A stretch of DNA of 64,000 nucleotides from Kribbella pittospori (lineage in GTDB: Bacteria; Actinomycetota; Actinomycetes; Propionibacteriales; Kribbellaceae), in assembly GCF_004331465.1 (NCBI RefSeq), contig NZ_SJKB01000020.1, positions 1 through 64,000 of the forward strand, in the 5' to 3' direction. The translations under genes and the position numbers were made by a program. The notes beneath the pieces were generated by a model, which saw nothing but the letters and a program-made list of their open reading frames with translations, ran no database searches and was not told where the DNA came from. This document shows positions 42,370 to 50,238 of this stretch, in pieces (the stretch's first letter is position 1; every line of letters starts with the position of its first letter).

Positions 42370-42828
42370 TCAGTGAGCGGCTTCGGTGGGGTGGTTGAGG
42401 TCGCGTAGGAAACGGGATGACGTTCCTGTTTGGTCTTGGTAGCCGCGGTGGCGGTAGAAGGTGTGTGCGGCTTGGCGGCGGTCTGCGCTGGTGACTTCCA
42501 TGCGGGTGCATCCGCGACTTGCGGCGAAGGATTCGGCCACTGCCACCAGTTGGCCACCGATGCCCTGGCCGCGGGCGTGGTCGGAGACGACCAGGGCCAT
42601 GATCCGGCCCGACGAGCCGGCGAGCTGAAAGAACGGGCAGATGTGGACCGCGACCAGGCCGAGAAGGTTGCCGTCGGCATCGGCCACGTAGGTCGCGCTC
42701 GAGGGGTCGTCATCCCAGGTCTGGATGCGGGTTGCTGTTGTGGCGGTGCCGTCTTGGACATACCCGAGCTGCTCAAGCAGTTCGTTGACGGCCGCCGCAT
42801 CGGTCGCCTGTGCCGGTCGTATTTGCAC
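42370..42828 (-). CDS. GNAT N-acetyltransferase in the vanHAX operon
   Basis: A 152-aa GNAT protein: QIRPAQATDAAAVNELLEQL at the N-terminus, then the acetyl-CoA loop RIMALVVSDHARGQGIGGQL (Q/RxxGxG/A as ARGQGIGG) and the C-terminal AAHTFYRHRGYQDQTG. GTG 42828 has GAGAGGGGAAAC upstream and lies 14 bp after the vanX stop, so it is co-transcribed with vanHAX. It is not a classical van gene. It might modify the drug or a wall precursor, or simply be a passenger. Confidence 0.85.
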   Translation of the reverse strand: MQIRPAQATDAAAVNELLEQLGYVQDGTATTATRIQTWDDDPSSATYVADADGNLLGLVAVHICPFFQLAGSSGRIMALVVSDHARGQGIGGQLVAVAESFAASRGCTRMEVTSADRRQAAHTFYRHRGYQDQTGTSSRFLRDLNHPTEAAH

Positions 42829-42842
42829 GTTTCCCCTCTCAA

Positions 42843-43451
42843 CTAGGCGATGAGAAAGTCGAAGTAGGTGTCTGGATAGGGCTCGTCCTGCAGTGTGTAA
42901 TGCCACCACTCACAGTCGTATGAGCTGAACCCGCTGGCCTCCATGACAGAGCGAAGGCACAGACGGTTCGCCGCTTCGACCGGCGTGATTCCAGTTGCTC
43001 CATGGTGGGAGACCGAATCCATCAGGTCATGGTCACCGCCCATGGAAGCGAGTTCGCCGGTGGTCAAGTGATACAGCGTCAGGTCAACAGTGCTGCCCCG
43101 AGTGTGGCCTGACCGGGCGGCGACATATCCCCTGTCGAACATCTCGGTCCTGTCGATCTTCGGATAGTGCCGTAGCTTCGTTCGCCCATCCTCCGGCTGC
43201 TTCGACCAGCGCAGAAAGCTGTCCACGGCGCGCTGAGGGCGATAACCGTCCCACAGAAGCAAGCCGAAGCCGAGGGAAGCGGCCGACTCTTGTGCTCGTT
43301 CCAGGGCCGCGCACAAGGCCGTCGTACCGACAATTCGGTTCGCGAGATACCCGTCGACCGGCTTGCCGGTGAAGTTGTCCCAGGTGGCGTACTTCGCATC
43401 CCACCGTACGCCGGGCACGAACTCGTCCACGAAGACAAGGTCAGCGTTCAT
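42843..43451 (-). CDS. vanX: D-Ala-D-Ala dipeptidase VanX
   Basis: A 202-aa zinc dipeptidase that destroys D-Ala-D-Ala so that only D-Ala-D-Lac is used. All key residues fall at reference VanX numbering: Arg71 in LLWDGYRPQRAVDSF, His116 and Asp123 in SGHTRGSTVDLTL, Glu181 and His184 in EWWHYTL. No signal peptide, as expected for a cytoplasmic enzyme. ATG 43451 overlaps the end of vanA by 4 bases (ATGA). Confidence 0.96.
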   Translation of the reverse strand: MNADLVFVDEFVPGVRWDAKYATWDNFTGKPVDGYLANRIVGTTALCAALERAQESAASLGFGLLLWDGYRPQRAVDSFLRWSKQPEDGRTKLRHYPKIDRTEMFDRGYVAARSGHTRGSTVDLTLYHLTTGELASMGGDHDLMDSVSHHGATGITPVEAANRLCLRSVMEASGFSSYDCEWWHYTLQDEPYPDTYFDFLIA

Positions 43452-44485
43452 CGGAGCTTCCCAGTCACCGCCAGCGAGACCATCCCGTCGATCACCTCGG
43501 CCAGCGGCATCCCGGCGGCGGCCATCATCCTGGGATAACGGCTGTACGACGTCATGCCAGGGAACGTGTTGACCTCGTTGAGGATCACCTCACCACCCGA
43601 AGTGAGGAACATGTCTACCCGAGCGAGTCCCCTGCAGCGCAAGGCGCGATAGATCGCCTTCGCGGTCTCCTGAACAAGCGAACGCGCTTCCGCGGAGATG
43701 TCAGCCGGAACGATCGGCGTCGAGTTGTCAGAACCGGTCTCTGGCGAACTCTCCTGATGGATTCGGAAGAAGCTGTGAGACAGCGCAATCCGATCGACCT
43801 CGCCGACCACCAGCTCCGAATCGTTCCCCAAGACGGCGCATCCGACCTCGCTGCCAACGACCGCCGCTTCGATCAACACCTTCGAGTCGTACTGCCGTGC
43901 GAATTCCAATGCCCCCGGCAACTCCTCCTTCCGGGACACCTTGCTGACACCGAACGACGATCCCGAACGGGCCGGCTTCACAAAGACCGGATAGGTGAAC
44001 TGGTCGGCGTCGATGTCGTCGTCCACCGAGACGATCCAGAACTTCGGCGTAGCGATCCCCGCGCTGCGGGCGACGATGTACGCCAGCGACTTGTCCATGC
44101 ACAGGGCCGAACCTTGGATATCGCAGCCCGCGTACGGGATGCCGGAGAGCTCCAACAGGCCCTGAATCGCGCCATCCTCGCCGAACTTGCCGTGCAGGAC
44201 CGGCAACACCACGTCCAGGCTGATCGTCTCGTAGCGTCCCTGCTCCAGAACCAGCAGTCCGTGGACACCTCGGTCCGGCGACAGGACGACCGGACGGCAG
44301 TTGCCGGTCTCCCAACCGACGTCCGGGCCGTCACAGAGCATCCAAGCCCCGCTCGTCGTGATCCCGATGTAGTACGGCTCATACTTTTCCACATCCAGGT
44401 GCCTTGCGATCTCCTGCGCGGATTTGACGGAGATGGGGTGTTCCTCGGAACAGCCGCCGAACAGAATGCCGATCTTCATATCCAT
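43448..44485 (-). CDS. vanA: D-alanine-D-lactate ligase VanA
   Basis: A 345-aa ATP-grasp ligase making the depsipeptide D-Ala-D-Lac. ILFGGCSEEHPISVKSAQEI opens the family, and PVFVKPARSGSSFGVSKV is the ATP-grasp loop. HSFFRIHQESSPE carries the omega-loop His (residue 243 here, His244 in VanA) that favours D-lactate over D-Ala. The C-terminus has LARVDMFLTSGGEVILNEVN and TFPGMTSYSRYPRMMAAAG. The end of vanH overlaps its start by 10 bases. Composition is slightly less GC-rich than flanking genes, suggesting lateral origin. Confidence 0.96.
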   Translation of the reverse strand: MDMKIGILFGGCSEEHPISVKSAQEIARHLDVEKYEPYYIGITTSGAWMLCDGPDVGWETGNCRPVVLSPDRGVHGLLVLEQGRYETISLDVVLPVLHGKFGEDGAIQGLLELSGIPYAGCDIQGSALCMDKSLAYIVARSAGIATPKFWIVSVDDDIDADQFTYPVFVKPARSGSSFGVSKVSRKEELPGALEFARQYDSKVLIEAAVVGSEVGCAVLGNDSELVVGEVDRIALSHSFFRIHQESSPETGSDNSTPIVPADISAEARSLVQETAKAIYRALRCRGLARVDMFLTSGGEVILNEVNTFPGMTSYSRYPRMMAAAGMPLAEVIDGMVSLAVTGKLR

Positions 44486-45495
44486 TGCTGCTTTCTGTGT
44501 TCGAATGCCAGACAGTTGGTCAGAGAATTCTCAACGGTGTCGCTCAGGGCGCGGTCGGTGTAGTAGGCGGTGTGCGGACTGATCAGCACGGTGGGCAGTT
44601 CGTGCAGCCGCAACAGCAACTTGCTGGCGATGGGCTGGTTCCTGCAGTCGGCGTAGAAGATTCCTTCCTCCCCTTCGATGACGTCCAGCGCCGCAGCACC
44701 GATGCTGCCGTTTTCCAGGGCGTGAACCAGGGCCTCGGTCTCGATCAGAGCGCCGCGCCCGGTGTTGACGATGAACGCGCCGTACTTCAGCTGCTTGATG
44801 CGCTCACGATTCAAGAGATGGTGCGTGTCCTCGGTCAGCGGCGTATGGAGCGTCACGATGTCGCTCCGCTCGAGCAGTTCATCGAGCCGTACGAAATTGG
44901 CACCCGCCTTGGGGCGCTGGTCATACGCCAAGACCCGGCAGCCGAAGCCTCGCAGCCTGTCCATGACCGCCGTGCCGATGCGCCCCGTTCCGATGACCCC
45001 GACGGTCAGGTCGCGGAGTTCCTTCCCGCGCACCTCATTCAGTCGGTAGTCATGGACATCAACACGGCGCAGGATGGATTTCGCATCCCGCACCGCCATC
45101 AACATGAGCATCAGCGTGTAGTCCGCCACGCTGTCAGGCGAATAGTCGACATTCTCAACCAGGATCCCGACGCTCTCGGCGTACTTCACGTCGATGTGGT
45201 TGTATCCGACGCTTCTCGTGGACACGTACTCCACGCCGGCCCGGCTGAGCGCCAGAAGAGCGGCATTGGTAATCCGAGTCTTGTGACCGACACTGATACA
45301 GCGACTCCCGGAGGCCAGTTCGACGTTCGCCTCAGATACCGCCGCTGCTGTGATCGTTGGCGTGACGCCAAAACGAGGTGCCAATTCTCGGAACAGGACG
45401 GCCTCGTCCTGCCCACATCCAAAAATCGTGACCGGCACGGTCGAGGAGGAAGAGGCCAGCCATCGACGGAGCGCCGCTGGTTCGCTGTAGGTCAT
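44476..45495 (-). CDS. vanH: D-lactate dehydrogenase VanH
   Basis: A 339-aa D-specific 2-hydroxyacid dehydrogenase that reduces pyruvate to D-lactate for VanA. The Rossmann motif is DLTVGVIGTGRIGTAVMDRL (about residues 160-180). The catalytic Arg is in YVSTRSVGYNHIDV or GAFIVNTGRGALIETEAL, and the His in TVLISPHTAYYTD. The gene opens the vanHAX operon. The upstream 65 bp contain a motif shared with the vanY-vanR region. Confidence 0.95.
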   Translation of the reverse strand: MTYSEPAALRRWLASSSSTVPVTIFGCGQDEAVLFRELAPRFGVTPTITAAAVSEANVELASGSRCISVGHKTRITNAALLALSRAGVEYVSTRSVGYNHIDVKYAESVGILVENVDYSPDSVADYTLMLMLMAVRDAKSILRRVDVHDYRLNEVRGKELRDLTVGVIGTGRIGTAVMDRLRGFGCRVLAYDQRPKAGANFVRLDELLERSDIVTLHTPLTEDTHHLLNRERIKQLKYGAFIVNTGRGALIETEALVHALENGSIGAAALDVIEGEEGIFYADCRNQPIASKLLLRLHELPTVLISPHTAYYTDRALSDTVENSLTNCLAFEHRKQQWI

Positions 45496-45530
45496 GCCAC
45501 CCAGTCAAAGGGGCACGGTGTTGTCCGCCT

Positions 45531-45554
45531 GTATGTGGATTTCGATATGCCGAC
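45531..45554. promoter_or_regulatory. Putative VanR operator upstream of vanH
   Basis: On the plus strand GTATGTGGATTTCGATATGC followed by CGAC matches the 24-bp element in the vanY-vanR gap at 18 of 24 positions without gaps (GTAT-2-GG-1-TTT-1-GATA-1-GCCG-1-C). It lies 36 bp upstream of the vanH ATG. Assignment to VanR is inference. Confidence 0.6.
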
Positions 45555-45560
45555 GAAATG

Positions 45561-46118
45561 CTAACGACGGGTAACCTGCCGCGGCCGTGTGAGCGCTGGC
45601 ATGCGCCACCAGCGGTACGACGCCAGCGCGGCCAGCCCGGCGCCGGCGGTGTTGAGCAGTACGTCGTCCACAGAGGACACCCGGTCCAGCCGCAGGACGT
45701 ACTGCGCGATCTCGACCAGGACCGAGCAGCCCGCCGCGAGCGCCAGGATCCGCGGCAGCGACGCCAGCGCCACGAACCGCAGGGGGACGAAGAACCCCAG
45801 CGCCGCGAACACCAGCAGATTGCCGACAATCTGCGGCGTCGACATCGTGAGGAGGTCCCGCAGCGGTACGAGGCTCATCCGACCGGGGACCTCACCGGCT
45901 CGGCTGCCTGGCAACAGGATCATCCACACCCACGGCATCGTCCCGTAGACGATGCCGACCTCCGCGAGCGAGGTGCGCCACGGCTGCGCGGCGCCAGCGA
46001 CAGTCCGCCGGCGTGCCAGTCCGCACACCACCAGCGCGGCCAACGGCAGCACGGCCACAGTCAGGAACGCCACGCCGGTGAACGTGTCGAACCAGCGGTG
46101 CCACCCGTCGATGATCAC
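45561..46118 (-). CDS. vanZ: VanZ family membrane protein
   Basis: A 185-aa protein with about five TM helices: FTGVAFLTVAVLPLAALVVC, SLAEVGIVYGTMPWVWMILL, IVGNLLVFAALGFFVPLRFV and LPRILALAAGCSVLVEIAQY, then LRLDRVSSVDDVLLNTAGAG. The last two blocks (VGNLLVFxPLGxxLP and RVSSVDDVLLNTxGA) are diagnostic of VanZ. VanZ proteins lower teicoplanin susceptibility in enterococci by an unclear mechanism. GTG 46118 overlaps the vanK stop by 4 bases (GTGA). Confidence 0.87.
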   Translation of the reverse strand: MIIDGWHRWFDTFTGVAFLTVAVLPLAALVVCGLARRRTVAGAAQPWRTSLAEVGIVYGTMPWVWMILLPGSRAGEVPGRMSLVPLRDLLTMSTPQIVGNLLVFAALGFFVPLRFVALASLPRILALAAGCSVLVEIAQYVLRLDRVSSVDDVLLNTAGAGLAALASYRWWRMPALTRPRQVTRR

Positions 46119-47236
46119 CCAACCCCCACCTTCCGCCGCCTCATGTAGAGGTCGAACCCCCGGTAGATCATCGGCCGCAGCGGCAGGTCCCACTCCCCGA
46201 GATACCTCACGGCCTGACCGCCGGTCCCGACCTTGAACTGGATCAGCCCGACGTGCGAGTCGGCGGCATTGAGAGTGGGCGTGATGCCGCGCAGATTGTA
46301 GACATCGCATCCGGCCGCCAGCGAGTCGCGGATCATCGCCCACTGGCAGGCATTCGATCCGCGCACCTCACGCTTCGAGGTGGAAGAGGCGCCATACGAG
46401 TACCAAGCCTGGGCGCCGACGCGGATCAGCATGGTGGCGGCGACCAGGTCGCCCTGGTGGCGGGCCAGGTAGAGCCTGATCCGCTCGGGGTCCTCGGCTC
46501 TCAGCGCCGCGACCATCGTCTCGAAGTACCGCAGCGGCCGGGGCCTGAAGTGGTCGCGCTCGGCGGTATGGACGTACAGATCATGAAACGCCTTCAGATC
46601 CTCGCCAACCGTGACCTCGACGCCCTCCTTTACCGCCCTCTTGACGTTGCGGCGCCACAGCTGGTTCATGCCCTTGAGCAGGTCGTCCTCGGTCCTCCCG
46701 ACCAATGGAAGCTCAAAGTTGTACTGCGGATGCCCGGCGCCGAACCCGTCCTCCGGACTCTGTGGCAGCCAGCCGGCGTCCCGCAGCTGGCTGGTCACGC
46801 GGGCACCGACCGGGTCGGCCTGCTGACTGGGTAGGTCAGTGAGCCGCTCCACACCCGGGTCAGCAATCCCCTCCTTGATCTGGGCAGCACACCACGTGTC
46901 CGTGCGTACCGGCGGACCAAGCCGGATCGCGAACGCGCCGCCCGCCTTGAGGTACGCCGCCAGCGGCTCGAGCCACGCGTCGATCTCGCCGGTCCAGTCG
47001 ATCACCGGCCCCTCGGGCAGATACGCCAGCGTGTACCGCTCCAGCCGAGGCACGGGACGATGAAGCACGAGCCCGGCGCCGACCAGCCGCCGACCGTCGT
47101 ACCAGCCGAGAGACTCGCTGCGCCACTCGGTCTTGACGCTCCCCCAGGCCGGCGTCTGCAGGAAACTGACCGACCGCTGTGCCTGCACGAACCGCAGGTG
47201 CTCAGCGGCGCTGATCGACCCGACAGTCAGGGTCAC
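46115..47236 (-). CDS. vanK: FemAB-family aminoacyltransferase VanK
   Basis: A 373-aa FemX/VanK-type enzyme with two GNAT-like lobes. FLQTPAWGSVKTEWRSESLG is the N-terminal signature. FELPLVGRTEDDLLKGMNQL then WRRNVKRAVKEGVEV, and NLRGITPTLNAADSHVGLIQ then FKVGTGGQAVRYLGEWDLPL, are family blocks. In Streptomyces coelicolor VanK adds the cross-bridge Gly to precursors ending in D-Lac, which the normal FemX cannot use. GTG 47236 is chosen because it overlaps the vanY stop (GTGA); a TTG at 47284 is less likely. Confidence 0.88.
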   Translation of the reverse strand: MTLTVGSISAAEHLRFVQAQRSVSFLQTPAWGSVKTEWRSESLGWYDGRRLVGAGLVLHRPVPRLERYTLAYLPEGPVIDWTGEIDAWLEPLAAYLKAGGAFAIRLGPPVRTDTWCAAQIKEGIADPGVERLTDLPSQQADPVGARVTSQLRDAGWLPQSPEDGFGAGHPQYNFELPLVGRTEDDLLKGMNQLWRRNVKRAVKEGVEVTVGEDLKAFHDLYVHTAERDHFRPRPLRYFETMVAALRAEDPERIRLYLARHQGDLVAATMLIRVGAQAWYSYGASSTSKREVRGSNACQWAMIRDSLAAGCDVYNLRGITPTLNAADSHVGLIQFKVGTGGQAVRYLGEWDLPLRPMIYRGFDLYMRRRKVGVG

Positions 47237-47847
47237 CGCTGCATCCGCGGGTCGTGCGTAGGGTCGGCGTACCTCGGTGGACAACCGTGATCGACGGCTT
47301 CAGGGCGCAGTTCGTAGTGCCAGGGTTCATTGTCGTAGATCTGGCACAAGCCGTACGCAGCGCCGTACTTGGACAACCATGCCGTCGCATCTGAGCGCCC
47401 GATGTCGATCGCCTGCCCCAACACATGAGGCGACGTCTCTGGAGTCGCAACCCATCGCGCTGCTTCCTCCCTCGAGCCGTACTTCGCGACCGCCTCACTC
47501 AGCAGTTGTTCCTGGTACGCCGGGGACCTCCACCCGCTGTTGACAAAGAACTCGACCCCGTCGTCCGCGGCATCCGTCGCGGCCTCACGCAGCGCAGCGA
47601 GCAACTCCGGGTCAAGGTTGGCGACACCGGGAATCTCGTCGTCGAAGACCTTCACGCCCGCAGGGACGAAGCCATCGGCCAGTGCACCGTGGCGAGTGTC
47701 GCTGGGCGAGGCGACCGGGAAGGATGACGTCGCCAACGACTGGTGGATGAAAACGCCGACAAGCGCCACATTGGCGACGACGAACGCCGCGCGGACGGTC
47801 AGTTTGGTACGGCGGCCTGTTGCCTGTGCCGGTTCGCTGGCTGACAT
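47233..47847 (-). CDS. vanY: D,D-carboxypeptidase VanY (M15B)
   Basis: A 204-aa membrane-anchored peptidase. One TM anchor (VRAAFVVANVALVGVFIHQS, residues about 18-38) precedes the extracytoplasmic zinc domain: FVNSGWRSPAYQEQLL, SPHVLGQAIDIGRS with His141 and Asp148, and EPWHYEL with Glu174 and His177. It trims terminal D-Ala from residual pentapeptides. It starts the vanY-vanK-vanZ operon and is divergent from vanR with an 87-bp control region. Confidence 0.92.
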   Translation of the reverse strand: MSASEPAQATGRRTKLTVRAAFVVANVALVGVFIHQSLATSSFPVASPSDTRHGALADGFVPAGVKVFDDEIPGVANLDPELLAALREAATDAADDGVEFFVNSGWRSPAYQEQLLSEAVAKYGSREEAARWVATPETSPHVLGQAIDIGRSDATAWLSKYGAAYGLCQIYDNEPWHYELRPEAVDHGCPPRYADPTHDPRMQR

Positions 47848-47879
47848 GCGTTCAGTCAAGGCAGCGGACTGTTGCCGGC

Positions 47880-47905
47880 GCGTATCCGGTTTTGGATACG
47901 CCGGC
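47880..47905. promoter_or_regulatory. Putative VanR operator in the vanY-vanR gap
   Basis: Eight-base perfect arms GCGTATCC (47880-47887) and GGATACGC (47894-47901) flank GGTTTT. The block 47882-47905 matches the vanH-upstream motif at 18/24 positions. It would sit at about -54 to -30 from a vanR start at 47934, the usual place for an OmpR-type activator. Confidence 0.65.
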
Positions 47906-47921
47906 GATATGGTCCAGCTCG

Positions 47922-47927
47922 TAACAT
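47922..47927 (+). promoter_or_regulatory. Possible -10 box for vanR
   Basis: TAACAT lies 8 bp before the GTG start of vanR at 47935, implying a leaderless vanR transcript. This rests on position and sequence only. Confidence 0.4.
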
Positions 47928-47934
47928 CAAGAGT

Positions 47935-48612
47935 GTGCGCGTGCTGATCGTCGAGGACGAACCCGAGATGGCGGACGCCGTTCGCGACGGCCTGCGCCTG
48001 GAAGCGATCGCGGCCGATATCGCCGGTGACGGTGACACGGCGCTCGAACTGCTGAGCATCAACAGCTACGACATCGCCGTACTCGACCGCGACATCCCCG
48101 GGCCGTCCGGCGACGAGATCGCCAAACGGATCGTTGCCTCCGGCAGCGGTATGCCGATCCTCATGCTCACCGCCGCCGACCGGCTCGACGACAAGGCCTC
48201 CGGGTTCGAACTCGGCGCCGACGACTACCTCACCAAGCCTTTCGCACTCCAGGAACTCGTGCTCCGGCTCAGAGCTCTCTACCGCAGGCGCGCCCACAAC
48301 CGACCACCCGTGCGGGAGATCGCCGGCCTGCGGGTGGATCCGTTCCGCCGCGAGGTCTATCGCGATGGCCGATACGTCGCGCTCACGCGGAAGCAGTTCG
48401 CCGTACTCGAAGTACTCGTCACCGCCGAGGGCGGCATCGTCAGCGCCGAAGCGCTCCTGGCGCAGGCGTGGGACGAGAACGCTGATCCGTTCACCAACGC
48501 CGTACGCATCACTGTCTCCGCACTGCGCAAACGTCTGGGCGAGCCGTGGATCATCGCGACCGTGCCAGGCGTCGGCTACCGCATCGACACGGGAGGCGAG
48601 GGTGGTGGATAG
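47935..48612 (+). CDS. vanR: Response regulator VanR
   Basis: A 225-aa OmpR/PhoB-type regulator. The receiver has VLIVEDEPEMADAVRDGLRL (acidic pocket), phospho-Asp in YDIAVLDRDIPGPSGDEIAK and Lys in ADDYLTKPFALQELVLRLRA. The winged helix has VLEVLVTAEGGIVSAEALLA and NAVRITVSALRKRLGEPWII with TVPGVGYRI. The context next to vanS and opposite vanY identifies it as VanR. GTG 47935 is the start; the stop overlaps vanS. Confidence 0.93.
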   Translation: MRVLIVEDEPEMADAVRDGLRLEAIAADIAGDGDTALELLSINSYDIAVLDRDIPGPSGDEIAKRIVASGSGMPILMLTAADRLDDKASGFELGADDYLTKPFALQELVLRLRALYRRRAHNRPPVREIAGLRVDPFRREVYRDGRYVALTRKQFAVLEVLVTAEGGIVSAEALLAQAWDENADPFTNAVRITVSALRKRLGEPWIIATVPGVGYRIDTGGEGGG

Positions 48613-49684
48613 AGAGCCTGGTTGGAGCGTTCGCCTCAAACTCACGCTCAGCTATGCGGGGTTCGTGATGCTTGTCGGCGTCTCGCTGCTCGCGGTCGTG
48701 TGGGTGTTCCTGCTGCGTTACGTACCGGTGCAGCTCTCCCCGTCGCCCATGTCTTTGCCCGACCGCTCCGACCTGACGGCGGCCTTCCTGCCGAAGGCCG
48801 TCATGATGTTGATGTTCCTGCTGGTCGTCGGCCTGGTCGGAGGCTGGATCATTGCCGGCAGCATGCTCGCGCCGCTGACTCGCATCACCCATGCGACCCG
48901 GCAGGCAGCGAACGGATCGCTCACGCACCGGATCCTGCTGGAAGGCCGCGAGGACGAGTTCCGCGAACTCGCCGACGCCTTCGACACCATGCTCGCCCGG
49001 CTCGAAGCGCACGACGCCGAGCAGAAGAGATTCGCGGCCAACGCCTCCCACGAACTGCGTACGCCGTTGGCGATCACGCAGACCCTTCTCGATGTGGCCC
49101 GCAACGATCTGAACGGCGACAACCGCGTGCTGGTCGACCGCCTGCACGCCGTCAACACCCGGGCGATCGACCTCACCGAAGCACTGCTCGTGCTCAGCCG
49201 CGCCGACCAGCGGTCCTTCACCCGGGAGCACGTCGACCTCTCCCTGCTGGCCGAAGAAGCCACCGAAACGCTTCTCGCACTCGCGGAGAAACAAGGCCTC
49301 ACCATCGAGACCACCGGCACCGTGACGCCCACTATCGGCTCACACGCGCTGCTGTTGCAGCTGACAACGAACCTCGTGCACAACGCGATCGTCCACAACC
49401 TGCCCGACCACGGCACCGTGTGGGTCACGACCAGCGCCCGCCCCAGGACCGTGGTGCTCACCGTGGAGAACACCGGCGAGAAGCTCACGCCACAGCTGGT
49501 CTCCACGCTCACTGAGCCGTTCCAGCGCGGCACCCAACGCATCCGCACCGACCACGCGGGGGTCGGCCTCGGCCTGGCGATCGTCAGAAGCATCGCCCAA
49601 GCCCACGACGGAACCCTCACCCTCACGGCCCGGCCCACCGGCGGTCTCCGGGTGACGGTCGAACTACCCGCAGCACCTGTTTGA
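48605..49684 (+). CDS. vanS: Glycopeptide sensor histidine kinase VanS
   Basis: A 359-aa sensor kinase. TM1 (YAGFVMLVGVSLLAVVWVFL) and TM2 (KAVMMLMFLLVVGLVGGWII) enclose a short extracytoplasmic loop of about 35 residues (RYVPVQLSPSPMSLPDRSD), the Streptomyces-type VanS arrangement that binds the drug directly. A HAMP domain follows, then HisKA with FAANASHELRTPLAITQTLL (phospho-His) and HATPase with NLVHNAIVHNLPDHG and DHAGVGLGLAIVRSIAQAHD. GTG 48605 (or 48602) overlaps vanR by 8-11 bases. A 15-bp hairpin terminates it. Confidence 0.94.
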   Translation: MDREPGWSVRLKLTLSYAGFVMLVGVSLLAVVWVFLLRYVPVQLSPSPMSLPDRSDLTAAFLPKAVMMLMFLLVVGLVGGWIIAGSMLAPLTRITHATRQAANGSLTHRILLEGREDEFRELADAFDTMLARLEAHDAEQKRFAANASHELRTPLAITQTLLDVARNDLNGDNRVLVDRLHAVNTRAIDLTEALLVLSRADQRSFTREHVDLSLLAEEATETLLALAEKQGLTIETTGTVTPTIGSHALLLQLTTNLVHNAIVHNLPDHGTVWVTTSARPRTVVLTVENTGEKLTPQLVSTLTEPFQRGTQRIRTDHAGVGLGLAIVRSIAQAHDGTLTLTARPTGGLRVTVELPAAPV

Positions 49685-49685
49685 C

Positions 49686-49718
49686 GATCAGGGGAAGCGC
49701 CTGGCGCTTCCCCTGATC
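49686..49718. terminator. Strong hairpin between vanS and the RNHCP gene
   Basis: Perfect 15-bp arms GATCAGGGGAAGCGC (49686-49700) and GCGCTTCCCCTGATC (49704-49718) with loop CTG, placed between two convergent stops. It is bidirectional and marks the right boundary of the van locus. Confidence 0.88.
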
Positions 49719-49719
49719 T

Positions 49720-50139
49720 TCACGCCTTGGCCTTGCGAGCCCTCGGCTTCCGAGGCGCGGGATGCGAACCGTTGCCGTTGCCGTTGCCGTTGGCCTCGGT
49801 TTCCGGCTCGGCCGCGAACGGGATGAACGGCATGGTCAGCGGCAACGCCGCCAGCCGCATCAGCAGCAGGACGTTGTCGTCACCGGCGGTCTTGTTGAGC
49901 CGGAGGCGGCCGCAGTTGGTGCATCGGTGGATGAGGACCCACCGGCCCTCGCCGCGAACCGTGACCGCGATCGGTTCCATCCCGCCGCTGCAGTCGGCCT
50001 TGCGATCACCCGGGACGTTGCGGTCCAGATGACGCGACCACAGACAACTCGGGCAATGATTTCGATGGGTGGTTCCAGGGGCGTCGAGCGAAACCTCTAC
50101 GCCGCAATGTTCACAGCTGAACGAACGTGCGAATGCCAA
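49720..50139 (-). CDS. RNHCP domain zinc-ribbon protein
   Basis: A 139-aa protein. FSCEHCGVEVSL supplies one CxxC pair, THRNHCPSCLWSRHLD contains the RNHCP signature and a second pair, and HRCTNCGRLRLNKTAGDDN a third CxxC. A hydrophobic stretch LLLMRLAALPLTMPFIPF precedes an Asn/Gly repeat and basic tail (RKPRARKAKA). It is likely a nucleic-acid-binding zinc protein. TTG 50139 is used because no earlier ATG precedes the domain; AAAGG lies upstream. Confidence 0.85.
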   Translation of the reverse strand: MAFARSFSCEHCGVEVSLDAPGTTHRNHCPSCLWSRHLDRNVPGDRKADCSGGMEPIAVTVRGEGRWVLIHRCTNCGRLRLNKTAGDDNVLLLMRLAALPLTMPFIPFAAEPETEANGNGNGNGSHPAPRKPRARKAKA

Positions 50140-50238
50140 ACCAAAGACCTTTCAGAGCGAAGCTGCTGGACATGACAGACATCGGCTTCCCTCCTCCCGG
50201 TCCGCGCCGGCTCACCCGGCGCACTCCCCCACAGCAGA

